Source: Proteiniphilum sp. (GTDB lineage: Bacteria; Bacteroidota; Bacteroidia; Bacteroidales; Dysgonomonadaceae). From it: a stretch of 15,961 nucleotides of DNA. Under the pieces are notes generated by a model. The model was not told the origin of the DNA, made no database searches, and saw only the letters and a list, made by a program, of their open reading frames with translations. The position numbers and the translations under genes were made by a program. The stretch lies in NCBI GenBank assembly GCA_031255275.1, contig JAIRSV010000047.1, positions 1 to 15,961 on the forward strand. Reading direction: 5' to 3'. Positions 7,265 to 15,180 of the stretch are shown here, in pieces (the stretch's first letter is position 1; each line of letters begins with the position of its first letter).

Positions 7265-8587
7265 ATGAATGAACCGCAGATTCAGGCAGGCATACTGCTG
7301 CAGCAGCAGAGAATAGCATTCTCACTTTCGGCCGGCTACCGGTCGGGCGGGCGCGATGTGCCGCCGGGCGACTATGCGGTCGAGGCGTCGGACGGGAAGA
7401 TCCTCTTCGGAGGAGAAACCTTCCCGCAACTCGTTTTCGAAGCCGACGACCCGCACCGGAATACATTCGGACTGAAAGATGTGATCATCGGTATTCACTT
7501 CCACTGGGAACGCAGGGAAGATCAGTACTTCCGCGGAAGCCTGAAATTCATCCCGGAGGGAGACGGCATCTCGGCCGTCAACATCGTCTCGCTGGAAGAC
7601 TACCTCACCAGCGTCATCTCCTCCGAAATGAGCGCCACAAGCTCCGAAGAGCTGCTCAAGGCACACGCCGTCATCTCCCGAAGCTGGCTGCTGGCCCAGC
7701 TCAGCCGGAGCCGCACCCTCAAAGAGGCCGGAACGGCTTACCGGACTTCGTTCGAAACCCCCGGCGAGACGCTCCGCTGGTACGATCGCGAGAGCCACGA
7801 CCACTTCGACGTCTGCGCCGACGACCACTGTCAGCGCTATCAGGGAATCACCCGTCAGTCTGCCGATCCGGTGAAAAAAGTGATCCGGGAAACGCGCGGC
7901 GAAGTACTCCTTCATGACGGCGCCGTCTGCGACGCCCGTTTCTCCAAATGCTGCGGCGGCGTCACGGAAACGTTCGAAAACGTATGGGAACCCGTGGTAC
8001 ATCCCTATCTGCAGGCAAAACCCGACCTGACGGAGGGCGCTCCCTTTCCCGACCTCACCGTCGAAGAAAATGCGGAGAAGTGGATCCGCACCGCCCCTCC
8101 CGCCTTTTGCAATACCGGCGACCTCCGCGTACTGAAGCAGGTGCTGAACGATTATGACCGCGAAACCCCCGACTTCTACCGCTGGAAAATCACCCGTACA
8201 CAGGAAGAACTCTCCACCCTTCTCCGGCAGCGTTCCGGCATCGACTTCGGCGCGATCATCGCCCTGCAGCCGCTCGAAAGGGGGCGTTCCGGACGCATCA
8301 TCCGCCTCAGGATCACAGGCACGAAACGGGTAATGACAACAGGCAAGGAACTGGAGATACGGCGTATCCTCTCAAAGTCGCACCTCTACAGTTCGGCCTT
8401 CGTCGTGGACGCACGCGACGAAGCGGCGGACGGTATCCCCCGGACATTCATCTTCACCGGCGCCGGCTGGGGTCACGGCGTGGGACTCTGTCAGATAGGC
8501 GCCGCCATCATGGCCGAAAAAGGATACACATACGGCGAAATCCTGGCACACTACTTTCCCCAATCCGAAAGAATAAAGTATTATTAA
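7265..8587 (+). CDS. SpoIID/LytB-domain glycan-cleaving protein
   Basis: SpoIID proteins of sporulating Firmicutes are lytic transglycosylases that cut peptide-free glycan strands between MurNAc and GlcNAc. The family pattern is present: IVSLEDYLTSVISSEM with the catalytic-type Glu121, LLKAHAVISRSW (131-141), a Cys/His-rich VCADDHCQRYQG (183-194), FSKCCGGVTE (226-235), and GAGWGHGVGLCQIGAA (399-414) near the C-terminus. Length is 440 residues. There is no signal peptide: the N-terminus begins MNEPQIQAGILLQQQ, and in-frame codons upstream reach a stop at 7241 without another usable start. It is therefore predicted to be cytosolic or exported by another route, although known SpoIID substrates lie outside the membrane. 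A product ending in 1,6-anhydroMurNAc would suit the AmpG encoded next, after a 73-nt gap. Confidence 0.88.
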   Translation: MNEPQIQAGILLQQQRIAFSLSAGYRSGGRDVPPGDYAVEASDGKILFGGETFPQLVFEADDPHRNTFGLKDVIIGIHFHWERREDQYFRGSLKFIPEGDGISAVNIVSLEDYLTSVISSEMSATSSEELLKAHAVISRSWLLAQLSRSRTLKEAGTAYRTSFETPGETLRWYDRESHDHFDVCADDHCQRYQGITRQSADPVKKVIRETRGEVLLHDGAVCDARFSKCCGGVTETFENVWEPVVHPYLQAKPDLTEGAPFPDLTVEENAEKWIRTAPPAFCNTGDLRVLKQVLNDYDRETPDFYRWKITRTQEELSTLLRQRSGIDFGAIIALQPLERGRSGRIIRLRITGTKRVMTTGKELEIRRILSKSHLYSSAFVVDARDEAADGIPRTFIFTGAGWGHGVGLCQIGAAIMAEKGYTYGEILAHYFPQSERIKYY

Positions 8588-8660
8588 GCGATCATTGCCC
8601 CCCTCTCCGCCATCCGCGGTACGGCAAAGAAGTTAAACCGAAAACCGACAGCTCTCCATA

Positions 8661-9959
8661 ATGAAAACAGTACGCAACCGCAATCCCTGGTCATGGATAC
8701 CCACCCTCTACTTTGCCGAAGGATTACCCTATGTATCGGTCATGGTCATCTCCGTCGTCATGTACAAACGCTTCGGACTCTCCAACGCCGATATAACCCT
8801 CTACACCGGCTGGCTCTACCTTCCCTGGATCATCAAACCCTTCTGGAGTCCCTTCGTAGACATCCTGAAGACCAAAAGATGGTGGATCATCACCATGCAG
8901 CTCCTCATCGGCGCCGGATTTGCCGGTATCGCCTTCACGCTGCCCACCCCCTTCTACCTCCGGGCATCGCTCGCCTTCTTCTGGCTCCTGGCCTTCAGCT
9001 CAGCCACGCACGACATCGCCGCCGACGGATTCTACATGCTTGCGCTCAACGATTCGCAGCAATCCTTCTTCGTCGGCATCCGCAGCACCTTCTATCGCTT
9101 CGCCTCCATCACCGGACAGGGACTGCTGATTATCCTGGCCGGATTCCTCGAAAAAAGCACGGGAAACATCCCCTTCGCCTGGAGCATCACCTTTTTCGTC
9201 CTGGCCGGACTGTTCGCCGCCTTCTTCACCGGACACCGCTTTCTGCTGCCCCGTCCCGCAAGCGACGCGGAACAGGCCGCACACACTCCCCGCGAAATAG
9301 TCGGAGAACTCAGAAAGATACTCCTCTCATTTTTCACGAAAAAGGGAATCGGACAGGCCCTCCTCTTCATGCTCCTGTACCGGCTGGCCGAAGCCATGCT
9401 CGTGAAGCTGACCTATCCCTTCCTCCTCGACAGCCGCGAAGTGGGAGGACTGGGGCTGAGCACTCAGGATGCCGGAATCATATACGGCACCGCAGGCACA
9501 ATCGCACTCATCCTGGGCGGCATCGCCGGCGGCATCGTCGCCTCCCGTCAGGGTCTCAAATACTGGATATGGCCCATGGCGCTGGCCATCACGCTCCCCA
9601 ACCTCGCCTACCTGCTGCTGGCGATATACCAGCCCGAGCATCTCCTCTGGATAAATACCGCGATAATCACCGAACAGTTCGGCTACGGCTTCGGATTCAC
9701 GGCTTACATGCTCTATCTGATCTACTTTTCACGCGGAGAGCACAAAACCGCACACTACTCCATCTGCACCGGCTTCATGGCGCTGGGAATGATGCTTCCC
9801 GGCATAATTGCCGGCAAACTGCAGGAAAGCCTGGGATATATCAATTTCTTCATCCTCATCCTGATCGCCGTTATACCCACCCTCGCGCTCATCCCCTTCC
9901 TGAAGATCGACAAAGACTTCGGGAAAGCCAAAAAGAAAAACTCCGACCAAAACGCCTGA
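8661..9959 (+). CDS. ampG: AmpG-type muropeptide permease (MFS)
   Basis: An inner-membrane major facilitator protein of 432 residues with about twelve hydrophobic segments. AmpG-type markers include FAEGLPY (18-24), PWIIKPFWSPFVD (55-67) and ATHDIAADGFYM (115-126). AmpG proteins import GlcNAc-1,6-anhydroMurNAc with or without stem peptide, and in Tannerella forsythia AmpG has been reported to take up the disaccharide for MurNAc salvage. The gene is preceded by a 73-nt gap, one of the largest in the operon, in which I see no clear promoter. It ends 2 nt before the NamZ start, indicating tight translational linkage. No anhMurNAc kinase (anmK) or beta-N-acetylglucosaminidase gene is present in the window, so processing of its cargo must rely on genes elsewhere. 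Confidence 0.9.
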   Translation: MKTVRNRNPWSWIPTLYFAEGLPYVSVMVISVVMYKRFGLSNADITLYTGWLYLPWIIKPFWSPFVDILKTKRWWIITMQLLIGAGFAGIAFTLPTPFYLRASLAFFWLLAFSSATHDIAADGFYMLALNDSQQSFFVGIRSTFYRFASITGQGLLIILAGFLEKSTGNIPFAWSITFFVLAGLFAAFFTGHRFLLPRPASDAEQAAHTPREIVGELRKILLSFFTKKGIGQALLFMLLYRLAEAMLVKLTYPFLLDSREVGGLGLSTQDAGIIYGTAGTIALILGGIAGGIVASRQGLKYWIWPMALAITLPNLAYLLLAIYQPEHLLWINTAIITEQFGYGFGFTAYMLYLIYFSRGEHKTAHYSICTGFMALGMMLPGIIAGKLQESLGYINFFILILIAVIPTLALIPFLKIDKDFGKAKKKNSDQNA

Positions 9960-9961
9960 AA

Positions 9962-11281
9962 ATGACAGATTCCCCGATAAAGACCGTTCCCTGTCCGCCG
10001 TCCCCGCCCCCCGTCCGTCCGGATTGCGGCAGAACGCGGAACGGCCTCCGCCTGACAGTGGCGCTGATCCTGTGCGGACTGACAGTCATCCCATCGTCTT
10101 TCGCGCAGAAAATCCGCGTCAAGACGGGAATCGAAGTGCTGAAGGACTCCGGATTCAAAATATTGCAGGGAAAACGCGTGGGACTGATCACCAATCCCAC
10201 GGGCATCGACAGTAACCTGAAATCGACCGTCGATATTCTGTACGAAGCGCCCGGCGTACACCTCTCCGCGCTCTACGGCCCCGAACACGGCATACGCGGA
10301 GACGTTCATGCCGGCGACAGAACAGATTCATTTGTCGATTCCCTCACCGGCATACCCGTCCATTCCCTCTACGGCGCCACCCGGAAACCCACCGCAGAGA
10401 TGCTGGAGGGGATAGACGTACTGGTATACGATATTCAGGACATCGGATGTCGCTCCTACACCTATATATCTACCATGTGCCTCACCATGCAGGCCGCGGC
10501 CGAAAACAACATCGAATTTATAGTGCTCGACCGTCCGAATCCGCTGGGCGGACTCAAAATAGAGGGAAATCAGGTGGAAGAGGGATACTTCTCATTCGTA
10601 AGTCAGCTTCCGATCCCCTACGTCTACGGACTCACATGCGGCGAACTGGCCGGGATGATCGTCGGCGAAAAGATGATCCCTCAACCCTGCCGGCTGACGG
10701 TCGTAAAGATGAAAAAGTGGCGCCGGAAAATGAATTTCGAAGAGACTGGTCTCCCCTGGGTTCCCGCCTCCCCGCATATACCGTCCGCCCGTTCGGCCCT
10801 TTTTTACCCGGTGTCCGGCATTCTGGGCGAACTGGGTTACATCTCCATCGGCGTGGGATACACACTCCCCTTCGAAGTCTTCGCCGCCGAATGGATCAAT
10901 GCCGAAGAGTTCGCCCGGACGCTGAACGATAAGAGGCTGCCGGGAATAACATTCCGGCCCCTTCACCTGAAACCTTATTACTCATTCGGACAGGGCAGCC
11001 ACCTTCAGGGCGTACAGGTATACCTGACCGACTTCGCGAAAGCACGCCTTTCCGACGTCCAGTTTCACGTAATGGAAACCGTCGCGCAGCTCTATCCCGA
11101 CAGAAAGGTGTTCGACAACGCTCCCGAAAACCGCTTCGACATGTTCGACAAAGTCTGCGGCAGCGACTTCATCCGCAGGGAATTTTCAGAGAATCACCGT
11201 TTCGCCGATATTCACTCCTGCTGGCGCAAGGACGAAGAACCGTTCAGAAAACTGTCACAGAAATATTACCTTTACAAATAA
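9962..11281 (+). CDS. namZ: Exo-beta-N-acetylmuramidase NamZ (DUF1343, GH171)
   Basis: NamZ-family enzymes release MurNAc from the non-reducing ends of peptidoglycan fragments. The protein is 439 residues. Its N-terminus has an unusually long proline/arginine-rich leader (1-30) before the hydrophobic core LTVALILCGLTVIPSSFAQ, consistent with a cleavable Sec signal ending near residue 49. Conserved blocks follow: LQGKRVGLITNPTGID (68-83), LYGPEHGIRGD (104-114, including the conserved Glu108-His109), TGIPVHSLYG (129-138), VYDIQDIGCRSYTYIS (155-170), VLDRPNPLGG (188-197) and YGLTCGELAG (222-231). I chose the ATG at 9962 because it follows the ampG stop by 2 nt and supplies a charged n-region; the frame is open far upstream only because it overlaps ampG. 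MurNAc released in the periplasm would be taken up by the MurT encoded next. Confidence 0.9.
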   Translation: MTDSPIKTVPCPPSPPPVRPDCGRTRNGLRLTVALILCGLTVIPSSFAQKIRVKTGIEVLKDSGFKILQGKRVGLITNPTGIDSNLKSTVDILYEAPGVHLSALYGPEHGIRGDVHAGDRTDSFVDSLTGIPVHSLYGATRKPTAEMLEGIDVLVYDIQDIGCRSYTYISTMCLTMQAAAENNIEFIVLDRPNPLGGLKIEGNQVEEGYFSFVSQLPIPYVYGLTCGELAGMIVGEKMIPQPCRLTVVKMKKWRRKMNFEETGLPWVPASPHIPSARSALFYPVSGILGELGYISIGVGYTLPFEVFAAEWINAEEFARTLNDKRLPGITFRPLHLKPYYSFGQGSHLQGVQVYLTDFAKARLSDVQFHVMETVAQLYPDRKVFDNAPENRFDMFDKVCGSDFIRREFSENHRFADIHSCWRKDEEPFRKLSQKYYLYK

Positions 11282-11303
11282 ACCGCATACACCGTAACAG
11301 GAA

Positions 11304-12479
11304 ATGAATACAGTCACCACACCCCGGCAGGAGAGCCGTCTGCTTTCGCTCGACATCCTTCGGGGGATCACCGTCGCCGGCATGATCATGGTCAACAATC
11401 CCGGCTCATGGCAATACGTCTATACACCCCTCGGTCACGCACCGTGGCACGGACTTACTCCCACCGACCTGGTCTTTCCCTTCTTCATGTTCATCATGGG
11501 CGTCTCCGCCTTCATGTCACTGCAGAAATTCCGCTTCAAACCCTCCGGCCCGGCTGTATGGAAAATCGTACGGCGAACCCTCCTTATTTTCGTCATCGGA
11601 CTGGGACTGGGCTGGTTCGGACAACTCTGCAGCGGCTTGGCCGCAGGAGAATCTGCGGCGGATGCAGCCACCCATTTTGACACCCTCCGCATACCGGGCG
11701 TACTGCAACGGCTGGCGCTGGCCTACGGTTTTGCCGCGCTTGTCGCCGTGTCCGTGAAGAGTAAATACCTTCCCGCGATCATCGTCCTGCTCCTGTCGGG
11801 CTATTTCCTGATACTGCAATTCGGAAAGGGTTTCGAACAGTCGGAACAGAATATCATCGCCTCCGTCGACCGGGCGTTATGGGGCGCCGGTCACATGTAT
11901 AAAGACGTCAACCCGCAGGGAGAACGGATTGCCTTCGACCCGGAAGGACTCCTCAGCACACTGCCCTCCATCGCCCACGTACTGATCGGATTCCTCTTCG
12001 GCAAGCTGATTGTCGACAACCGGGAGAATCATGTCCGCGTGGAGAAGCTGCTGATCGGGGGAACTCTCCTCGCTTTTGCCGGACTCCTCCTGCAGTACGG
12101 ATGTCCGCTGAACAAGAAAATATGGAGTCCGACCTTCGTCCTCGTCACCACGGGATTCGCCGCCCAGCTGCTGGGACTGCTTATCCGGATCACAGATATA
12201 CATAAAAAGGAGAGATGGAGTCGCTTCTTCCGTGTATTCGGCGTAAATCCGCTGGCCGTGTATGTGTTCGCAGGCATACTGGCCACGCTGCTTTCCGCCA
12301 TACGCATCACGTACCGGGGAGGCGAAACGGTCTCGATCAAAGGATTTGTATATGAGGTATTGCTGCGTCCCTGGGCGGGCAATTACGCCGGATCGCTGCT
12401 GTATGCGCTCCTCTTTGTGGCTGCCTGCCGGCTTTTCGGGTACCTCCTTTACAAAAGAAACATATACATCAAAATATAA
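11304..12479 (+). CDS. murT: MurNAc transporter MurT (DUF5009, HGSNAT-like membrane protein)
   Basis: A 391-residue polytopic inner-membrane protein. It corresponds in family and gene order to MurT of Tannerella forsythia, reported as an inner-membrane MurNAc transporter. The N-terminus has LSLDILRGITVAGMIMVNNP (14-33), typical of DUF5009/DUF1624 proteins. Residues 44-70 carry GHAPWHGL and then TDLVFPFFMFIMG, closely resembling the region around the active-site His of human lysosomal HGSNAT, an acetyl-CoA:glucosaminide acetyltransferase; the equivalent residue is His45. About nine to ten further hydrophobic segments follow, the last ending with a short basic tail. It lies 22 nt after namZ and 59 nt before murK. 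The transporter role comes from the described homologue; retention of the HGSNAT-type histidine leaves a transferase activity possible. Confidence 0.88.
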   Translation: MNTVTTPRQESRLLSLDILRGITVAGMIMVNNPGSWQYVYTPLGHAPWHGLTPTDLVFPFFMFIMGVSAFMSLQKFRFKPSGPAVWKIVRRTLLIFVIGLGLGWFGQLCSGLAAGESAADAATHFDTLRIPGVLQRLALAYGFAALVAVSVKSKYLPAIIVLLLSGYFLILQFGKGFEQSEQNIIASVDRALWGAGHMYKDVNPQGERIAFDPEGLLSTLPSIAHVLIGFLFGKLIVDNRENHVRVEKLLIGGTLLAFAGLLLQYGCPLNKKIWSPTFVLVTTGFAAQLLGLLIRITDIHKKERWSRFFRVFGVNPLAVYVFAGILATLLSAIRITYRGGETVSIKGFVYEVLLRPWAGNYAGSLLYALLFVAACRLFGYLLYKRNIYIKI

Positions 12480-12538
12480 GCCTTCACAGGGCCTTGCCAT
12501 ACATGCACAAAGAAAATATCACCATTCATCGAAACAGT

Positions 12539-13390
12539 ATGCAGAAAATCCTGATCGCCGACAGCGGCGCAACGAAAACTGACTGGTGCCTTGCAAAAGA
12601 CGGGGAGATAATACACCGTTTTTCAGGCAAAGGCATCAGCCCGGTATTCCAGACGGAAGAAGAGATCGCCGGAGAAATCAAACAGCACGTATATCCCGTA
12701 TTCAAAGAGGCCGGTATCGGGGCAGTCTGCTTCTACGGAGCGGGGTGCATCCCGGAGAAGACGGCGCCGGTACGCGAAGCCATCCGTCAATCGTTTCCGG
12801 TTGACGACATCCATGTCTACAGCGACCTGATCGCTGCCGCGCACAGCCTTTGCGGACTCGAACCGGGAATTGCCTGCATCCTGGGTACCGGAAGCAACTC
12901 CTGTCAATGGGACGGTTCGGCCGTCATCAGGCAAATATCCCCCCTCGGCTTCATCCTGGGAGACGAGGGGAGCGGCGCCGTGTTGGGTAAACATCTGGTG
13001 GGCGATGCGCTGAAAAACCAGCTCCCCGCAGGAATGAAGGAGGCGCTGCTCGACGAATATAATCTTACCCCGACCCTTATCATCGAGAAGGTATACCGTC
13101 AACCCTTTCCCAACCGTTTTCTGGCCAGCCTCTCTCCGTTTCTGTTCAAACATCTCGACGAACCGGGTATCCGCAGGATCGTCACCCGCAGCTTTTCCGA
13201 CTTCTTTGAAAGGAACGTCATGCAGTACGATTACCGGAAGAACAGCGTCAATTTCACCGGTTCCATAGCCTGGTACTTCTCCGTCCCGCTGAAGGAGGTC
13301 GCTGCCGAAAAGGGAATTGAAATCGGAACCGTTGTCCGGTCACCCATGCAGGGACTGATCGATTATTACGGAAACAGGGGCGAACTCTGA
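12539..13390 (+). CDS. murK: MurNAc kinase MurK (BadF/BadG-type sugar kinase)
   Basis: A cytosolic ATP-dependent amino-sugar kinase of the ASKHA fold, 283 residues from the chosen start. It converts MurNAc to MurNAc-6-phosphate for MurQ; some homologues also accept GlcNAc. Phosphate-1 motif DSGATKTDW (8-16), a likely catalytic Asp96 in VYSDLIAAA, phosphate-2 motif LGTGSNSCQWDG (115-126) and the GDEGSGAVLGK loop (141-151) are all present, followed by GSIAW (241-245). I start at ATG 12539, not at 12494 or 12503, because the family begins directly with the strand leading into DSGATKTDW; the extra 15 residues would be uncharacteristic. Gap to murT is 59 nt. Position between murT and murQ matches the Tannerella murTKQ order and supports MurNAc rather than GlcNAc as the substrate. 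Confidence 0.88.
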   Translation: MQKILIADSGATKTDWCLAKDGEIIHRFSGKGISPVFQTEEEIAGEIKQHVYPVFKEAGIGAVCFYGAGCIPEKTAPVREAIRQSFPVDDIHVYSDLIAAAHSLCGLEPGIACILGTGSNSCQWDGSAVIRQISPLGFILGDEGSGAVLGKHLVGDALKNQLPAGMKEALLDEYNLTPTLIIEKVYRQPFPNRFLASLSPFLFKHLDEPGIRRIVTRSFSDFFERNVMQYDYRKNSVNFTGSIAWYFSVPLKEVAAEKGIEIGTVVRSPMQGLIDYYGNRGEL

Positions 13391-13424
13391 CGCGAACGAA
13401 AAGAATAAATAACGGCATAGTCGC

Positions 13425-13472
13425 ACTGCGACGCATTGACACATTGATACATTCACACACTGACACATTGAA
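13425..13472 (+). repeat. 8-bp tandem repeat abutting the murQ start
   Basis: Five consecutive 8-bp units occupy 13433-13472 with consensus ACATTGAC; individual units differ by zero to two bases, and a more degenerate sixth lies at 13425-13432. The array ends 3 nt before the murQ ATG at 13476. Copy-number slippage here would alter the leader length of murQ without touching the reading frame. Confidence 0.7.
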
Positions 13473-13475
13473 ATC

Positions 13476-14294
13476 ATGTCTTTTATTAAAATAACGGAAC
13501 AGTCGTCACTCTACGACGACCTGGAAAGGAAATCCATCCTCGAAATTCTCACCGAGATCAACCGGGAAGACCAGAAAGTGGCGCTTGCCGTACAGAAAAC
13601 CATCCCCGAAATCGAGAGACTGGTGACGGAAACAGTCATCAGGATGCAGCGCGGCGGACGCCTCTTTTATATCGGCGCCGGGACGAGCGGCAGACTCGGC
13701 GTACTCGACGCTTCCGAAATCCCTCCCACCTTCGGGATGCCCCCCACCTGCGTGATCGGGCTGATAGCCGGAGGCGACGACGCCCTGCGCAATCCGGTGG
13801 AAGCTGCCGAAGACAATCCGGACGGGGCTTGGGAAGAACTCTCAGCCCGCGAGATCAGCCAAAACGACGTCCTGACGGGCATTGCCGCCTCGGGTACCAC
13901 TCCATACGTGACGGGCGCCCTGCGCCGCGCACGCAGGGAAGGGATCCTCACGGCAGCCATTTGCTGCAATCCCGGTTCCCCCGTGGCGGCGGAGGCGGAG
14001 ATAAGGATAGAACCTGTCGTCGGGCCGGAGTACGTGACGGGAAGCACCCGCATGAAGGCGGGAACCGCCCAGAAAATGGTACTGAACATGATCACCACGA
14101 GCATCATGATCGGACTCGGAAGGGTGAAGGGCAATCGCATGGTGAACATGCAGCTCACCAACCGGAAGCTGGTGGACAGGGGGACGCGCATGATCGTGGA
14201 CGAACTGGGACTGTCGTACGAACAGGCAAGAAACCTGCTGCTGATTCACGGATCGGTCAGAAACGCCATCAGCAGCTATTCGAAAAAGAGATAA
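13476..14294 (+). CDS. murQ: MurNAc 6-phosphate etherase MurQ
   Basis: A cytosolic lyase-type etherase with a SIS fold that cleaves the lactyl ether of MurNAc-6-P to give GlcNAc-6-P and D-lactate. Length is 272 residues, slightly shorter than the roughly 300 of the E. coli enzyme. The family blocks are intact: YIGAGTSGRLGVLDASEIPP (65-84), with Glu81 in the place of the E. coli catalytic Glu83, and NPVEAAEDN (106-114), with Glu112 in the place of Glu114. GIAASGTTPYV, GSTRMKAGTAQKMVLNM and the C-terminal helical part are also recognisable. The ATG at 13476 gives the usual short N-terminal extension before the ERKSILEIL helix. It completes the murT-murK-murQ series. The 85-nt gap before it is the largest inside the operon and contains the 8-bp tandem repeat, so expression of murQ may be adjusted separately. 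Confidence 0.95.
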   Translation: MSFIKITEQSSLYDDLERKSILEILTEINREDQKVALAVQKTIPEIERLVTETVIRMQRGGRLFYIGAGTSGRLGVLDASEIPPTFGMPPTCVIGLIAGGDDALRNPVEAAEDNPDGAWEELSAREISQNDVLTGIAASGTTPYVTGALRRARREGILTAAICCNPGSPVAAEAEIRIEPVVGPEYVTGSTRMKAGTAQKMVLNMITTSIMIGLGRVKGNRMVNMQLTNRKLVDRGTRMIVDELGLSYEQARNLLLIHGSVRNAISSYSKKR

Positions 14295-14336
14295 ACAGAT
14301 ACTTCGCTTTTAATTATACATTTTCATATTACAGTG

Positions 14337-15140
14337 ATGAACCGAACGGCAATACTCATACTTTCACTCCTCCTGCTCACACCCGCGGTTGCGCAGGAAA
14401 CGGCATACGAAACCCTCTCCGACATACCCTACTATCCCGAAGAAACCCGTCTGCAGGACAGTTATATCGGGGAACGGTGCATGATCGACATCTATTATCC
14501 GGTCAATAAAAAGGATTTCACCACCATCATCTGGTTCCACGGCGGCGGCCTCACGGGAGGAAGCAAGGAGCTTCCGGACGCACTGAAGAACAGGGGGCTG
14601 TGCATCGTCGGCGTCAACTATCGCCTCGCACCGAAGGTCAAAGCGCCCGCGTATATCGAAGATGCGGCGGCAGCAGCAGCGTGGGTCTTCAGGAATATCG
14701 AAAAATACGGCGGCAATACCTCGCGCATCTTCGTGTCGGGACATTCGGCCGGCGGCTACCTCGCCATGATGATCGGACTGGACAGGCAATACCTTGCCGT
14801 CCACGGCGTCGACGCCGACAGCATTGCCGGGCTGATCCCCCTCAGCGGACAGACCGTGACGCACTACACGATACGGAGGGAGCACGGAATCAATGATACG
14901 CAACCGGTCATAGACCGGTACGCCCCGCTCTTTCACGTCCGCGCGGACGCCCCGCCCCTGCTCCTGATCACGGGTGACCGCGAATTCGAAATGCTGGGTC
15001 GTTATGAAGAAAATGCCTATCTCGCCCGTATGATGAAGGTGTCCGGTCACCGGCATACGCGCCTGCTCGAATTGCAGGGATACGGTCACGATATGGTTTA
15101 CCCCGCATTTCCCCTGCTGCTGAACGAAGTGATGCGCTGA
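14337..15140 (+). CDS. Exported alpha/beta-hydrolase, esterase-like
   Basis: A 267-residue protein with a clear Sec signal (MNRTAILILSLLLLTPAVAQ, cleavage after residue 20). It carries the HGGG oxyanion-hole motif of the hormone-sensitive-lipase/BD-FAE group (68-71), the nucleophile elbow GHSAGG with Ser137, a probable Asp214 in ITGDREFEM, and His251 in GYGHDM, so the catalytic triad looks complete. I use ATG 14337 rather than the GTG three bases upstream. It follows murQ by 42 nt and is the last plus-strand gene before a convergent regulator. In this context an esterase acting on acylated peptidoglycan sugars, for example O-acetyl-MurNAc, would be sensible, but the substrate is inference. 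A peptidase or general carboxylesterase role is also possible. Confidence 0.85.
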   Translation: MNRTAILILSLLLLTPAVAQETAYETLSDIPYYPEETRLQDSYIGERCMIDIYYPVNKKDFTTIIWFHGGGLTGGSKELPDALKNRGLCIVGVNYRLAPKVKAPAYIEDAAAAAAWVFRNIEKYGGNTSRIFVSGHSAGGYLAMMIGLDRQYLAVHGVDADSIAGLIPLSGQTVTHYTIRREHGINDTQPVIDRYAPLFHVRADAPPLLLITGDREFEMLGRYEENAYLARMMKVSGHRHTRLLELQGYGHDMVYPAFPLLLNEVMR

Positions 15141-15158
15141 GTCACTCACCCCGTTCGA

Positions 15159-15180
15159 GTTATTCGATTGTTATTCGATT
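15159..15180. repeat. 11-bp perfect tandem duplication
   Basis: GTTATTCGATT occurs twice without spacing (15159-15169 and 15170-15180), just after the hydrolase stop codon and directly before the hairpin region. Function unknown; probably a replication-slippage product. Confidence 0.6.

Noticed and set aside
12494..12538. Extended N-terminus for the kinase starting at 12494
   Set aside because: The 15 added residues precede the usual family start and do not resemble a signal; ATG 12539 fits the kinase fold better.
14295..14336. Internal promoter before the alpha/beta-hydrolase
   Set aside because: TACATTTT at 14317-14324 only approximates the -7 consensus and no -33 TTG lies at the correct spacing.
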